Positions 17,594 to 25,890 of a DNA stretch of 49,944 bases are shown here, one piece after another. The stretch's first letter is position 1, and the number at the start of each line of letters is the position of its first letter. The notes under the pieces are model-generated. The model had not been told where the DNA came from. It was given only the letters and a program-made list of their open reading frames with translations, and did not search any database. This DNA is from Melioribacter sp. (lineage in GTDB: Bacteria > Bacteroidota > Ignavibacteria > Ignavibacteriales > Melioribacteraceae), in NCBI GenBank assembly GCA_023250955.1, contig JAHEZQ010000033.1:1-49944 (forward strand). Direction: 5' to 3'. A program made the translations under genes and the position numbers.

Positions 17594-18808
17594 TCATTGG
17601 TAAATTTTGAAAACCTTTCTAAAGTAACTCTCTATACCCGCTTCTTCTAATATATTTATTTTCGATTTGACCAACTTTTTAATCTGTTCATTATAATTTT
17701 CTTCTAAATAACAGATTGAATCAATCCAAGAATCAATGTTGTTAGGCAGATATGTTTTCCCAAATTGTAGAAGAGTCTCAACACTTTCCTTCATACCGCC
17801 AATCGAAGGAACTATCGGAATAATATTTAATGACATTCCTTCAATCACCGACATTGGTGCATTCTCATAACACATTGATGTCATGGCTAAATATTTAACA
17901 TCTTGAATTGCAGTTACTAATTTATCATAAGGCAAAAAACTGATAAAGTATATATCATTTTTTGTACTGCATTCAGATGCTAATGATTTAAGAGTGGATT
18001 CCTCTTCACCCTCGCCGATTAAAAATAATTTGAAATCGTTCGGGAATTTTAGTTTCCAAGAATTAAATGTATTTATCAAAAACTCTAAATTCTTTTCCTT
18101 TGAGAATCTTCCGAAATAACAGATTATATTTTTTTTAGGCGGAATTACAAAATCATTTGTAAAGCTAATCGGATTTCTAATTACTGTAATCCTGCTTTCG
18201 CCTATTCCGTCTTCAATCAATTTTGATTTTAAGAATTCGCTTGGGCAGATGAAAGTATCAATGATATTTTTATGATGAAGAATATTGTTGGCAACAAAAC
18301 TTCTTAAACCTTTAATTATAGAAAAAGCCCATCCTCTTCGATCGCAATTCTCAAACAATATGCTGAGTTTAATTCCATTACCTATACATTTTTCGCAGAT
18401 TACATTCTTATTATAATTGTATAGACTTGCATTCGGGCATATCAAGTGAAAATCATGAAGTGTTTGTACAACTTTAATCTTTTTCTTCTGCTTTGCCTTT
18501 TTTATAGCTAACAATATTGAAGGGGATATGGAGGAAAAGAAACCGTGTAAATGAATAACGTCAACATCGGTTGTTTTAAGGAAGGACCGTAGAGCGTTGT
18601 AATTTTTTAAAGAAAAAATATAGTTAAGTATTCCAATAAATTTATTATAGCTTTCCCATGAGTGGAAAGAAATATCAGGTTTCTTAGAAATGCGACTGGT
18701 TTCTACATATCCGCTGTAATTATCTATTCCCGGGAAATTTTTTGATATTTGAAATACAGTCTCTGCTCCGCCTTTCTTATCAAAACTATTTATATGCAGA
18801 ACTTTCAA
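17594..18808 (-). CDS. GT4-family glycosyltransferase
   Basis: The protein is 404 residues when started at TTG 18808, which has GGAG five bases upstream and gives the canonical GT4 beginning KVLHINSFDKKGGAETVF. A TTG at 18832 would add eight residues with no homology support. The GT-B fold is shown by the N-terminal GGAE motif, HLHGFFSS, the cysteine-bearing QTLHDFHLICPNASLYNYN and later CEKCIGNG and CDRRG. The donor-site half has YFGRFSKEKNLEFLI, IGEGEEE and NAPMSVIEGMSLNIIPI, the last matching the E-x7-E motif. It probably transfers a nucleotide-activated sugar onto the lipid-linked repeat unit. It is the first of two genes on the opposite strand within the cluster. Confidence 0.85.
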   Translation of the reverse strand: MKVLHINSFDKKGGAETVFQISKNFPGIDNYSGYVETSRISKKPDISFHSWESYNKFIGILNYIFSLKNYNALRSFLKTTDVDVIHLHGFFSSISPSILLAIKKAKQKKKIKVVQTLHDFHLICPNASLYNYNKNVICEKCIGNGIKLSILFENCDRRGWAFSIIKGLRSFVANNILHHKNIIDTFICPSEFLKSKLIEDGIGESRITVIRNPISFTNDFVIPPKKNIICYFGRFSKEKNLEFLINTFNSWKLKFPNDFKLFLIGEGEEESTLKSLASECSTKNDIYFISFLPYDKLVTAIQDVKYLAMTSMCYENAPMSVIEGMSLNIIPIVPSIGGMKESVETLLQFGKTYLPNNIDSWIDSICYLEENYNEQIKKLVKSKINILEEAGIESYFRKVFKIYQ

Positions 18809-18916
18809 TACAGCTCCAAATAACTCAATCAAATATTAACAAAAGACAATATAAAAAAAATTATTAGACTGATTCTATTTTTCCTATTTTTCCGTCACAA
18901 AAAATCACAGAGCATA

Positions 18917-20116
18917 GTGAAGATCTTAGTTATTACTCCAAGAATTCCATTCCCACCTTTCCGAGGCGATAAGCTCAGAATTTATAATATCATAAAAACT
19001 CTTTCTAAAAAGAACGAAGTTAAAGTTGTTTCATTTCTTAAAAATCCAAACGAATTAACTTCCTTGGAAGATTATAAAAAAGAAGGAATCAATATTGAAG
19101 TTGTCCATCTATCTAAGTTGAGGTCCATGTTTAATCTAGTAAGATCATTTATTCTTTCTGAGCCTTTACAGGTCTCGTATTATCATTCAAAAAAAATACA
19201 TCAAAAGATATTTGAACTAACTTCAAAAGAGAAATTCGATGTAATCTATTTCCATATCTTCACAACTGCGCAATACTACAATGCTGTAAATGATTCTAAC
19301 ACTCTGAAAGTTATTGATTTAACAGATGCTACTTCACTATATCTAACAAGGTATATGGAGTTTTTGAGAAATCCGTTAAAGAGAATGTATTTCGGTTATG
19401 AAAGGAAAAAAATAATTAATTATGAAAAGATCGTCCAGAACTTCGATACTGTTTTTGTATGTTCGCCTGTTGATAGAGATTATTTATTAAAACGAAAGAT
19501 TCATAATAACATTCAACTCTTTATTAACGGCATTAATAATGAGATTTATAAATATGCATCGTCTAAACCTGAAAAATTTAGAATAATATTTACTGGTAAC
19601 ATGCCGTACTTTCCAAACAGAGATGCTGTAATGTACTTTGCAAAGGAAATATTACCACTTATTCTGAAAAAAATTCCTCAAACAAAATTTTATATAGTTG
19701 GACAGGATCCACCCGAGGAGATCTTAGCTCTTCAATCTGAAAGTATTATTGTTACTGGATTTGTATCTGATATGAAAAAGGAATACTTGTTAAGTGAAGT
19801 AAATGTTGCACCAGTAAGATTCGGTGCCGGGACCCCAAATAAAATAACAGAGGCATTAGCTTTAGGAATACCCACGGTTGCAACGAGTTTGACAATCAGC
19901 GGGTTTAGAGAAGAAATTAAAAAATTTATTTTTACTGCAGATACACCGGAATCGTTCGCGGATAAAGTGATTTCAATTTTTAATGATGAAACGATTAGAA
20001 CAAAATATATGAAAGAAGCCAGCGAGACTATTGGCAAACTATTGAATTGGGAGAATCTTGTAGGAAGTATAGTGAATTATTTAATTAGTCGTATTGAGAT
20101 AAAAAGAAAACAATAA
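18917..20116 (+). CDS. GT4-family glycosyltransferase (tandem paralogue A)
   Basis: The protein is 399 residues from GTG 18917. It begins KILVITPRIPFPPFRGDKLR, the N-terminal signature of a GT4 subgroup often found in exopolysaccharide clusters (the PEP-CTERM/Stp1-like sugar transferases). The C-terminal nucleotide-sugar half contains GNMPYFPNRDAVMYFAKEIL, VGQDPPEEI, VAPVRFGAGTPNKITEALAL with the usual E residues, and GIPTVATS. It is clearly paralogous to the next gene (20222), with the same opening motif, the same central KLSKLR-type helix and the same donor site. The 108-nt AT-rich gap to the divergent gene at 18808 probably holds both promoters, though I find no consensus match. Confidence 0.86.
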   Translation: MKILVITPRIPFPPFRGDKLRIYNIIKTLSKKNEVKVVSFLKNPNELTSLEDYKKEGINIEVVHLSKLRSMFNLVRSFILSEPLQVSYYHSKKIHQKIFELTSKEKFDVIYFHIFTTAQYYNAVNDSNTLKVIDLTDATSLYLTRYMEFLRNPLKRMYFGYERKKIINYEKIVQNFDTVFVCSPVDRDYLLKRKIHNNIQLFINGINNEIYKYASSKPEKFRIIFTGNMPYFPNRDAVMYFAKEILPLILKKIPQTKFYIVGQDPPEEILALQSESIIVTGFVSDMKKEYLLSEVNVAPVRFGAGTPNKITEALALGIPTVATSLTISGFREEIKKFIFTADTPESFADKVISIFNDETIRTKYMKEASETIGKLLNWENLVGSIVNYLISRIEIKRKQ

Positions 20117-20152
20117 AATTCATTTCTTATTAACTTTTCTTATTTTTTGCTG

Positions 20153-20164
20153 TATGATATCATA
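20153..20164. promoter_or_regulatory. 12-bp perfect palindrome in AT-rich intergenic gap
   Basis: TATGATATCATA is self-complementary over 12 bp and lies 58 nt before ATG 20222, in the 105-nt gap between the tandem GT4 genes. It could be an operator half-site pair for a dimeric regulator. Chance occurrence in AT-rich DNA is also possible, and there is no second copy nearby. Confidence 0.25.
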
Positions 20165-20221
20165 ATAGTTTTTTGATTAAAACATTTTTTTTAATACTGT
20201 AAAATTTATTTTAAACATTTT

Positions 20222-21400
20222 ATGAAAATATTCTTTTTAACTCCACGGGTTCCTTATCCAATTGATAAAGGTGATAAACTCCGTGCTTATTACCAAATAA
20301 AATTTCTTTCTAAACGACATGAAATATTATTGTTTTCACTTGATGAGAATTCTTGTTACCGAGCCGAAAAAGATCCTCTTCGAGATATATGCAAGAAAGT
20401 AAGGGTAGTAAAACTTTCTAAACTGAGAATATTTTTTAATTTATTAGTTGGACTATTTAGAGATATCCCCCTTCAAACCGCCTATTATTATTCCTCTGAT
20501 ATTAAAAAAGAAATTATTAAAGAGATCGAACAATTTAAACCGGATCTAATTTACTGCCAGTTGATTCGTGCAGCTGAGTATGTAAGAGATATTCAATCAA
20601 TTCCTAAAATAATTGATTATGTGGATGTAATATCGAAAGGGCTTGAACGCAGAATTAAAAGAACAAATATTTTTTGGAAATTGATATTAACGATTGAACA
20701 TAAACGGGCATTAAAATATGAAAAAGTAGTTTTTGATGATTTCGATGAGCGAATAATAATAACAACGGAAGATCAGGGTCTACTGAAATTCGAAGAAAAA
20801 GAAAAAGTAAAAATTATTCCCAATGGAATTGACAGTGATTATTATAAACCTATTCCGTTCGAGAGAAAATACGATCTATTTTTTTCAGGAAATTTAAGAT
20901 ATCCACCAAATGTAGATGCATCAATATTTATTGTTGATGAAATCTTGCCCTTGTTGAAGTTGAAGATTCCCAACTTAAAAGTTTTAATTGCCGGCGCAGC
21001 TCCTAATAGTAAAATCCTTTCACTTCAGTCTGAAACGGTAGATATTAAAGGTTGGGTTGATGATGTCCGCGAATATTATAAACAAGCTAAAATATTTTTA
21101 GCCCCAATGCAGATTGGTACCGGGTTACAGAATAAGCTTCTCCAAGCTATGGCAATGAAAATCCCATGTATCACTTCGGAATTAACAAGGAAAGGTATTG
21201 TTGCTTCCACTGAAAATGTAATGTTGGTAGCTGATACTCCAAAGGAATATGCTGATCTAATAATAAAATTACTTAATGATCAAAAATACGCAGATGAAAT
21301 TGCAGAACTGGGATACAAATTTGTTAAAGCTAATTACGATTGGGAACAAATAACTCAGAATCTTGAACAAATCTTTTTTTCAACGATCAATAAAAAATAA
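20222..21400 (+). CDS. GT4-family glycosyltransferase (tandem paralogue B)
   Basis: The protein is 392 residues and a homologue of the preceding gene. It opens with KIFFLTPRVPYPIDKGDKLR and shows the same arrangement: VVKLSKLRIFFNLL near residue 65, RDIPLQTAYYYS, IIPNGIDSDYYKPI before the linker, FSGNLRYPPNVDASIFIVDE, IAGAAPNSKIL, and APMQIGTGLQNKLLQAMAMK with GIVAST. A GT4 retaining mechanism is expected from the family. The two copies probably arose by duplication and add different or successive sugars. It ends 13 nt before the apparent beginning of the second flippase gene. Confidence 0.87.
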   Translation: MKIFFLTPRVPYPIDKGDKLRAYYQIKFLSKRHEILLFSLDENSCYRAEKDPLRDICKKVRVVKLSKLRIFFNLLVGLFRDIPLQTAYYYSSDIKKEIIKEIEQFKPDLIYCQLIRAAEYVRDIQSIPKIIDYVDVISKGLERRIKRTNIFWKLILTIEHKRALKYEKVVFDDFDERIIITTEDQGLLKFEEKEKVKIIPNGIDSDYYKPIPFERKYDLFFSGNLRYPPNVDASIFIVDEILPLLKLKIPNLKVLIAGAAPNSKILSLQSETVDIKGWVDDVREYYKQAKIFLAPMQIGTGLQNKLLQAMAMKIPCITSELTRKGIVASTENVMLVADTPKEYADLIIKLLNDQKYADEIAELGYKFVKANYDWEQITQNLEQIFFSTINKK

Positions 21401-21413
21401 TCTGGGATTGTAA

Positions 21414-22871
21414 ATCGATAAAGTAACTAAAAATGTATTTTCACTTTCGATTGGCCAGGCAATTGCGTTTGTAACTAATATTATAGCAATTGTTTTTGCA
21501 ATTAGATTTCTGGGTGCTGGTTACTTCGGGCACTTCAGCAGTTTACTCGCTGTTGTCAGTATTCTTTCAAGACTTGTAGATTTTGGTATCGAGCCGATTG
21601 TTTTTCGAGAACTATCGAGAGACAAAAATAATTATCATTTTTTTAGCGCCGGGTTAAATCTTCGATTCTCAATTTATATTTTACTGGTTATTGGTTTTAA
21701 TATATCCGCGCCGTTCCTTTCATTCACATCAAGGGAAATTCTACTTTCAAATATTTTATTTACCACAATAATACTATCTGCTAAGATGGTTGTTGTTCGT
21801 GAACTAATGGCAACACCTTTCAAAGTTAATCTTAAAATGCACTATCCGATGTTGCTTTCAATACTTGATAATTTAGTTTTACTGGCAATGATCTTTCTTA
21901 TTCCTTTTGTTAGTGATCCGGTTCTTTATTTTGTAATAGCATATGCCATTTCAAACTTACCGGGTTTTATATTATCGTTTTATTTTTTAAATAAAAAATT
22001 TGGTTATAAATACGAAGTAACATTTGAAAAAAGCGGCTGGTTGTTAAAAGAATCTTTTACTCTCTTTGGATTTGTAGTCCTTACAAGCGTTTTTATGCAG
22101 ATAGATATTGTAATTCTGAGTGCATTCAAAGATAATGTTGATGTTGGTATTTACTCTGCGGGAACAAGATTAACAATGCCGTTAAGTATAATTCCAGGTG
22201 CAATAGTAACAACGGTTTTTCCAATTCTTGTTAAACGACTTAGCGATAAAGAAAGTACAGAGTTTATTACTAATCTTGTGATTAAACTTCTTTACTTTAT
22301 TTCGTTTGTAATGGCAGCAGTTTTTACTTTTGAATCAACATCATTAGTAAACATAATTTTTGGAAGTGAATTTATTAAAACTGCACAATCAGCTTCTATT
22401 CTTTATTGGTGCCAGATTTTCCTTTTTTTCGGATTTTATTCACTTTCAGTTTTATTGGCTAACAATAAGCAGCACTACAATTTTATTTACAGCGGAGTTC
22501 AGGTTGCTATTAATCTTGTTTTTTGTTTCTTGTTAATTCCGAAGTATTCTTTTGTCGGTGCTGCAATAGCAAAACTAATTGCAAGTTTTATTTCGTTTCT
22601 ATTTATACTATTTGCACTTAACAAATTTGGTTTTAGACCATCAATTGGAAGATACAGAGTTTTGGTGTGGTCATTAATTCTTTCAGGGATATTGTGGGCT
22701 TGTTCAATATTGCCGGTTATACCTTATTTAATTTTTGCAAGTATCGCTGTAGTTTTCGTAACCTTATTTACAAAACTATTTAGTGATCAGGAAATTCTTA
22801 CTTTGTTTAAGCTTATTAATAAAGAAGAGTTTGGTAAGAAGTTGCTTTCAAAGTTTTCCTTCATTGCATAA
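21414..22871 (+). CDS. Wzx-like polysaccharide flippase (second copy), no canonical start codon
   Basis: The first in-frame ATG is 21786, but the frame is open and clearly homologous from 21414 onward. The translation from there (IDKVTKNVFSLSIGQAIAFV, then AIRFLGAGYFGHFSSLLAV and VDFGIEPIVFRELSR) is the standard N-terminus of a PST-type flippase. It gives 485 residues, the normal family length; starting at 21786 would delete the first three spans. An in-frame TAA at 21411 directly precedes ATC 21414, with no ATG, GTG or TTG between them and 21786. Possible explanations are ATC initiation, a point change or small indel near 21410, or a sequencing error. The rest of the gene shows ordinary features (QIDIVILSAFKDN, YSAGTRLTMPLSIIPG). 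Confidence 0.82.
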   Translation: MDKVTKNVFSLSIGQAIAFVTNIIAIVFAIRFLGAGYFGHFSSLLAVVSILSRLVDFGIEPIVFRELSRDKNNYHFFSAGLNLRFSIYILLVIGFNISAPFLSFTSREILLSNILFTTIILSAKMVVVRELMATPFKVNLKMHYPMLLSILDNLVLLAMIFLIPFVSDPVLYFVIAYAISNLPGFILSFYFLNKKFGYKYEVTFEKSGWLLKESFTLFGFVVLTSVFMQIDIVILSAFKDNVDVGIYSAGTRLTMPLSIIPGAIVTTVFPILVKRLSDKESTEFITNLVIKLLYFISFVMAAVFTFESTSLVNIIFGSEFIKTAQSASILYWCQIFLFFGFYSLSVLLANNKQHYNFIYSGVQVAINLVFCFLLIPKYSFVGAAIAKLIASFISFLFILFALNKFGFRPSIGRYRVLVWSLILSGILWACSILPVIPYLIFASIAVVFVTLFTKLFSDQEILTLFKLINKEEFGKKLLSKFSFIA

Positions 22872-22896
22872 AATAAATTTCGGAATACTTATTTTA
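22869..22896. terminator. Weak A/T-only inverted repeat between convergent genes
   Basis: TAAAATAA and TTATTTTA form an 8-bp inverted repeat with a 12-nt spacer. It covers the stop of the flippase gene and the stop of the convergent gene ending at 22889. The pairing is all A-T, so stability is low. A bidirectional terminator role is only a suggestion from position. Confidence 0.25.
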
Positions 22897-23692
22897 ATTT
22901 CATAAATCCATATTCAACTGCGGCTTCACAGAATTTTTCGTAATTGCTGTCATTTACTTCCTCACCTTCACTAATCGGTTCTAGAGCATAAAACCAAACT
23001 GCATTAAATCCTAAATCACGCGCAGCTTTAAATAACGTTCGATATTCACTTGAATCTTGATCAGAGCTTATCCAGGTAAGAGAAAATTTTTCTCCAAGAT
23101 ATTCTTTCCATTCTTTCCATGTTTTAACTTGATCTAATCCCATCTCTGCTCTATTACCGTAACCGCTGTACATAATTGCATCTGAAATTCTTAATAGACG
23201 AGCGGCCTTATTTTCATCAAGTTCACTTACAATAAATTTTGCATGAGGATAAAATCCGTTGTTACTAAGATCTTTAATAAGATTTAAAAACTGTATATAT
23301 GAATGTTCACGGCTGATCGGTTCATCAAAATAATAAGCCCAGATCTTTCCAACATTTTTAATATTACGAATAACCAATTCTTTATCATTGATTAAATCAG
23401 GCAGATAAATTTGATGCATTATATGTAATGAATCAAAGCCGGCATAATTTGCCAGCGATTTTTCTTTTTCACCGTAAACTGCGGCAAGAAGTATATAATT
23501 AAATCCCCAACGGTCTTTCAATTCTTTTAATCTTTCAGGCGATTTTATTCTGTCGTTATGCGGCCATATACCTACTATTTTACCTTCCACCGCTTCATAT
23601 CTTTTGTTGGATGTTGATTGAGCATTAGAAGAAGTGTAAGTCATAACTATTATTGTTAGGATCCAATAAAAGGGGAATAATACTTTTTTCAT
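22889..23692 (-). CDS. Secreted protein with glycoside-hydrolase-like features, function unknown
   Basis: The preferred start at 23692 gives 267 residues with a typical signal peptide (KKVLFPFYWILTIIVMTYTS, then SNAQ). The in-frame ATG at 23761 would place 23 residues before it. The mature protein has alternating strand/helix character and lines reminiscent of TIM-barrel glycosidase-like proteins: GKIVGIWPHNDRIKSPERLK, WGFNYILLAAVYG, KIWAYYFDEPISREHSY, a strand ending in an Asp-Glu pair like the acid/base region of GH-like families, ISDAIMYSGYGNRAE, and DLGFNAVWFYALEPI. I cannot assign a named family. Being exported and set in a polysaccharide cluster, it could act on the glycan, but this is inference. 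Confidence 0.6.
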   Translation of the reverse strand: MKKVLFPFYWILTIIVMTYTSSNAQSTSNKRYEAVEGKIVGIWPHNDRIKSPERLKELKDRWGFNYILLAAVYGEKEKSLANYAGFDSLHIMHQIYLPDLINDKELVIRNIKNVGKIWAYYFDEPISREHSYIQFLNLIKDLSNNGFYPHAKFIVSELDENKAARLLRISDAIMYSGYGNRAEMGLDQVKTWKEWKEYLGEKFSLTWISSDQDSSEYRTLFKAARDLGFNAVWFYALEPISEGEEVNDSNYEKFCEAAVEYGFMKLK

Positions 23693-23810
23693 AAAGTCCC
23701 ATGTTGGATAAAAATGTAACTTCAAGATAAAAATAAAAATCAAATCTTTAATTGATAACACTTATATTTACTCTAAAATATTACTTATTTCTTTCCTAAG
23801 AAGACTCATA

Positions 23811-24752
23811 ATGGTTGATGTATCAATCGTAATAGTTAATTATAACTCATTTTCTCTGCTGGATAATTGTCTAAGGACATTGTTCCAAGAGACAAAAAAA
23901 ATCACATTTGAAGTAATAATTGTTGATAACGGCTCGACTGAAGTGGGAATTGATAAAGTTGTCTCGAAATATCCAAAAGTAAAATTCATTTTGAATGATA
24001 CGGGCAAGGGATTTGCAGTAGCGAACAATCAAGGCTTTAAGGAAGCAAGCGGCAAATATATACTGATGTTAAATAATGATGTTGTCTTTGTCGAGGATGT
24101 GATTTCTAAAGTAGTAAAATTTTCTAAGGAGAATAATGATCAAGTAATTATTGGTTGTAAGTTATTAAATGAAGACCGCACTCATCAAATTTCAGTAGTT
24201 GATTTCGATTCGATTTCAAATTTATTCGGCGAGAATTTTTTTCTATACAAATTATTTCCAAGAAGCAAAACCTTAAACAAGTATCATTTAAATAATCCTC
24301 GAGAAACAAGACCAATTGAAGTAGATGCCGTGAAGGGAGCTTTTCTTTTTATTCCAAACAGAATATTAAAAGAACTTGATGGACTTGATGAGCGATTTTA
24401 TTTCTACTATGAAGAAACTGATCTATGTTACCGTTGGAAACGATCTGGCGGGAAAGTTTATTACATTCCACAAGCTGAGTTAATTCATATTGGTGGTGCC
24501 AGCACAGATTCTAATCTTTGGTTCAAATTTAGCAATCAGCATATTTCCAAAATTCAATTTTTTCAAAAAAATTTTAGAGGAACTAAATTTTTGCTTGCAG
24601 TTTCTATACACGAATTGGGTTTAGTTCTCCGCTTTCCGTTATATTTTGTTATAGGATTAATAAAAGGGAATAGATCTTTGATAATAAAATCTGGTTGTTA
24701 TTTACGATCAATATTTGTTTATCCAGTTAATAAATCTAAGGCGATTGCATGA
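23811..24752 (+). CDS. GT2-family glycosyltransferase (rhamnosyltransferase-like)
   Basis: This is a 313-residue inverting GT-A enzyme. The N-terminal nucleotide-binding part is SIVIVNYNSFSLLDNCL, followed by IIVDNGSTE and NQGFKEASGKYILMLNNDVV, which carries the D-x-D-like metal site as NND-V. DAVKGAFLFIPNR and FYFYYEETDLCYRWKRSG form the acceptor-side signature with the E-x-D-L-x-x-R motif typical of WbbL-type rhamnosyl/galactosyl transferases. A C-terminal hydrophobic patch (about 265-285) may be membrane-associated. With RmlB encoded in the same cluster, a deoxysugar donor is plausible but not shown. It overlaps wecB by 4 nt. Confidence 0.88.
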   Translation: MVDVSIVIVNYNSFSLLDNCLRTLFQETKKITFEVIIVDNGSTEVGIDKVVSKYPKVKFILNDTGKGFAVANNQGFKEASGKYILMLNNDVVFVEDVISKVVKFSKENNDQVIIGCKLLNEDRTHQISVVDFDSISNLFGENFFLYKLFPRSKTLNKYHLNNPRETRPIEVDAVKGAFLFIPNRILKELDGLDERFYFYYEETDLCYRWKRSGGKVYYIPQAELIHIGGASTDSNLWFKFSNQHISKIQFFQKNFRGTKFLLAVSIHELGLVLRFPLYFVIGLIKGNRSLIIKSGCYLRSIFVYPVNKSKAIA

Positions 24753-25888
24753 AAAAAATTATGATTGTCTTCGGCACTCGTCCCGAAGCAATAAAACTTG
24801 CTCCAGTTATTCATGCGTTACAAAAAGAAAAAAAATTTAAGACAATTGTTTGTTCAACTGGGCAGCATAGAGAAATGTTAAAACAGGTATTGGATATTTT
24901 CGATTTGAAAGTTGATGATGATCTTGACCTAATGAAACAGAGCCAAACGTTATATGATATCACCTCAAATTCATTAATTAGATTAAAAATTTCTTTGGAA
25001 AAATATAAACCGGACCTTTTAATGGTGCAAGGCGATACGACTACTGCCTTTACATCAGCTCTTGCTGCTTTTTATAAACAGATTAAAATTGCACATGTTG
25101 AAGCTGGTTTGAGAAGTTATGATGTTTTTCATCCTTATCCTGAAGAAGTTAATAGAAGATTTATTTCAGTGATTTCAGATTTTAATTTTGTTCCGACTGT
25201 GGATTCAAAAAATAATTTATTGCAAGAGGGATTTCAAAAAGAAACAATTTATGTTACCGGAAATACAGTAGTTGATGCACTCCTTCAAATAAAACTAAAG
25301 CTGGATAAGCCAAAGTTTGCTGCACAGATCAAATCCAATCTTGAATCAAAATACGGTAGGGATTTATTCAAAAAGAAATTTATTTTAATCACTTTACATC
25401 GAAGAGAAAAATTCGGTGATGAGATGGTAAAGTTGCTTCGTTCACTAGGACAACTAGCCAAGAAATATTCAGAATACAATTTTGTATATCCGGTTCACCT
25501 GAATCCAAATGTTATGAAACCGGTACGCGACATTTTGAGTAAGACAAAGAATTATATTCTTACGGAGCCGTTGGATTATTTAAACTTTCTATACTTAATG
25601 AAGCAATGTCATTTTATTATGAGTGATTCAGGTGGTGTTCAGGAAGAGTGTTTTGTTTTCAAAAAACCAATAATAGTGATGCGTGATATAACTGAGCGGA
25701 ATGAAGCTATTAAAGCTGGTTATGCATTCTTAACGGGAAGCGATAAAGAAAAAATCCTTTCTAGATTTACAGAGATTGATTCGAAATTGAAAAACGGATT
25801 TAATTTTTTTACAACAAAAAATCCTTATGGTGATGGTAAAGCTTCAGCGCGAATTTTGAAGATTCTTAAACAAAAGATGCTTAGTTAA
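24749..25888 (+). CDS. wecB: UDP-N-acetylglucosamine 2-epimerase (non-hydrolysing)
   Basis: The family interconverts UDP-GlcNAc and UDP-ManNAc. The protein is 379 residues with a GT-B-like fold. Motifs are FGTRPEAIKLAPVIHAL (residues 5-21), VQGDTTTAF, HVEAGLRSYD followed by PEEVNRRFISVISD, TGNTVVDALL, ITLHRREKFGD, and the C-terminal SDSGGVQEECFVFKKP. All catalytic signature residues look intact. No UDP-ManNAc dehydrogenase (wecC) is present, so the ManNAc may be used directly or the dehydrogenase is elsewhere. The start overlaps the GT2 stop (ATGA), so the two are coupled. Confidence 0.93.
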   Translation: MKKIMIVFGTRPEAIKLAPVIHALQKEKKFKTIVCSTGQHREMLKQVLDIFDLKVDDDLDLMKQSQTLYDITSNSLIRLKISLEKYKPDLLMVQGDTTTAFTSALAAFYKQIKIAHVEAGLRSYDVFHPYPEEVNRRFISVISDFNFVPTVDSKNNLLQEGFQKETIYVTGNTVVDALLQIKLKLDKPKFAAQIKSNLESKYGRDLFKKKFILITLHRREKFGDEMVKLLRSLGQLAKKYSEYNFVYPVHLNPNVMKPVRDILSKTKNYILTEPLDYLNFLYLMKQCHFIMSDSGGVQEECFVFKKPIIVMRDITERNEAIKAGYAFLTGSDKEKILSRFTEIDSKLKNGFNFFTTKNPYGDGKASARILKILKQKMLS

Positions 25889-25890
25889 AG

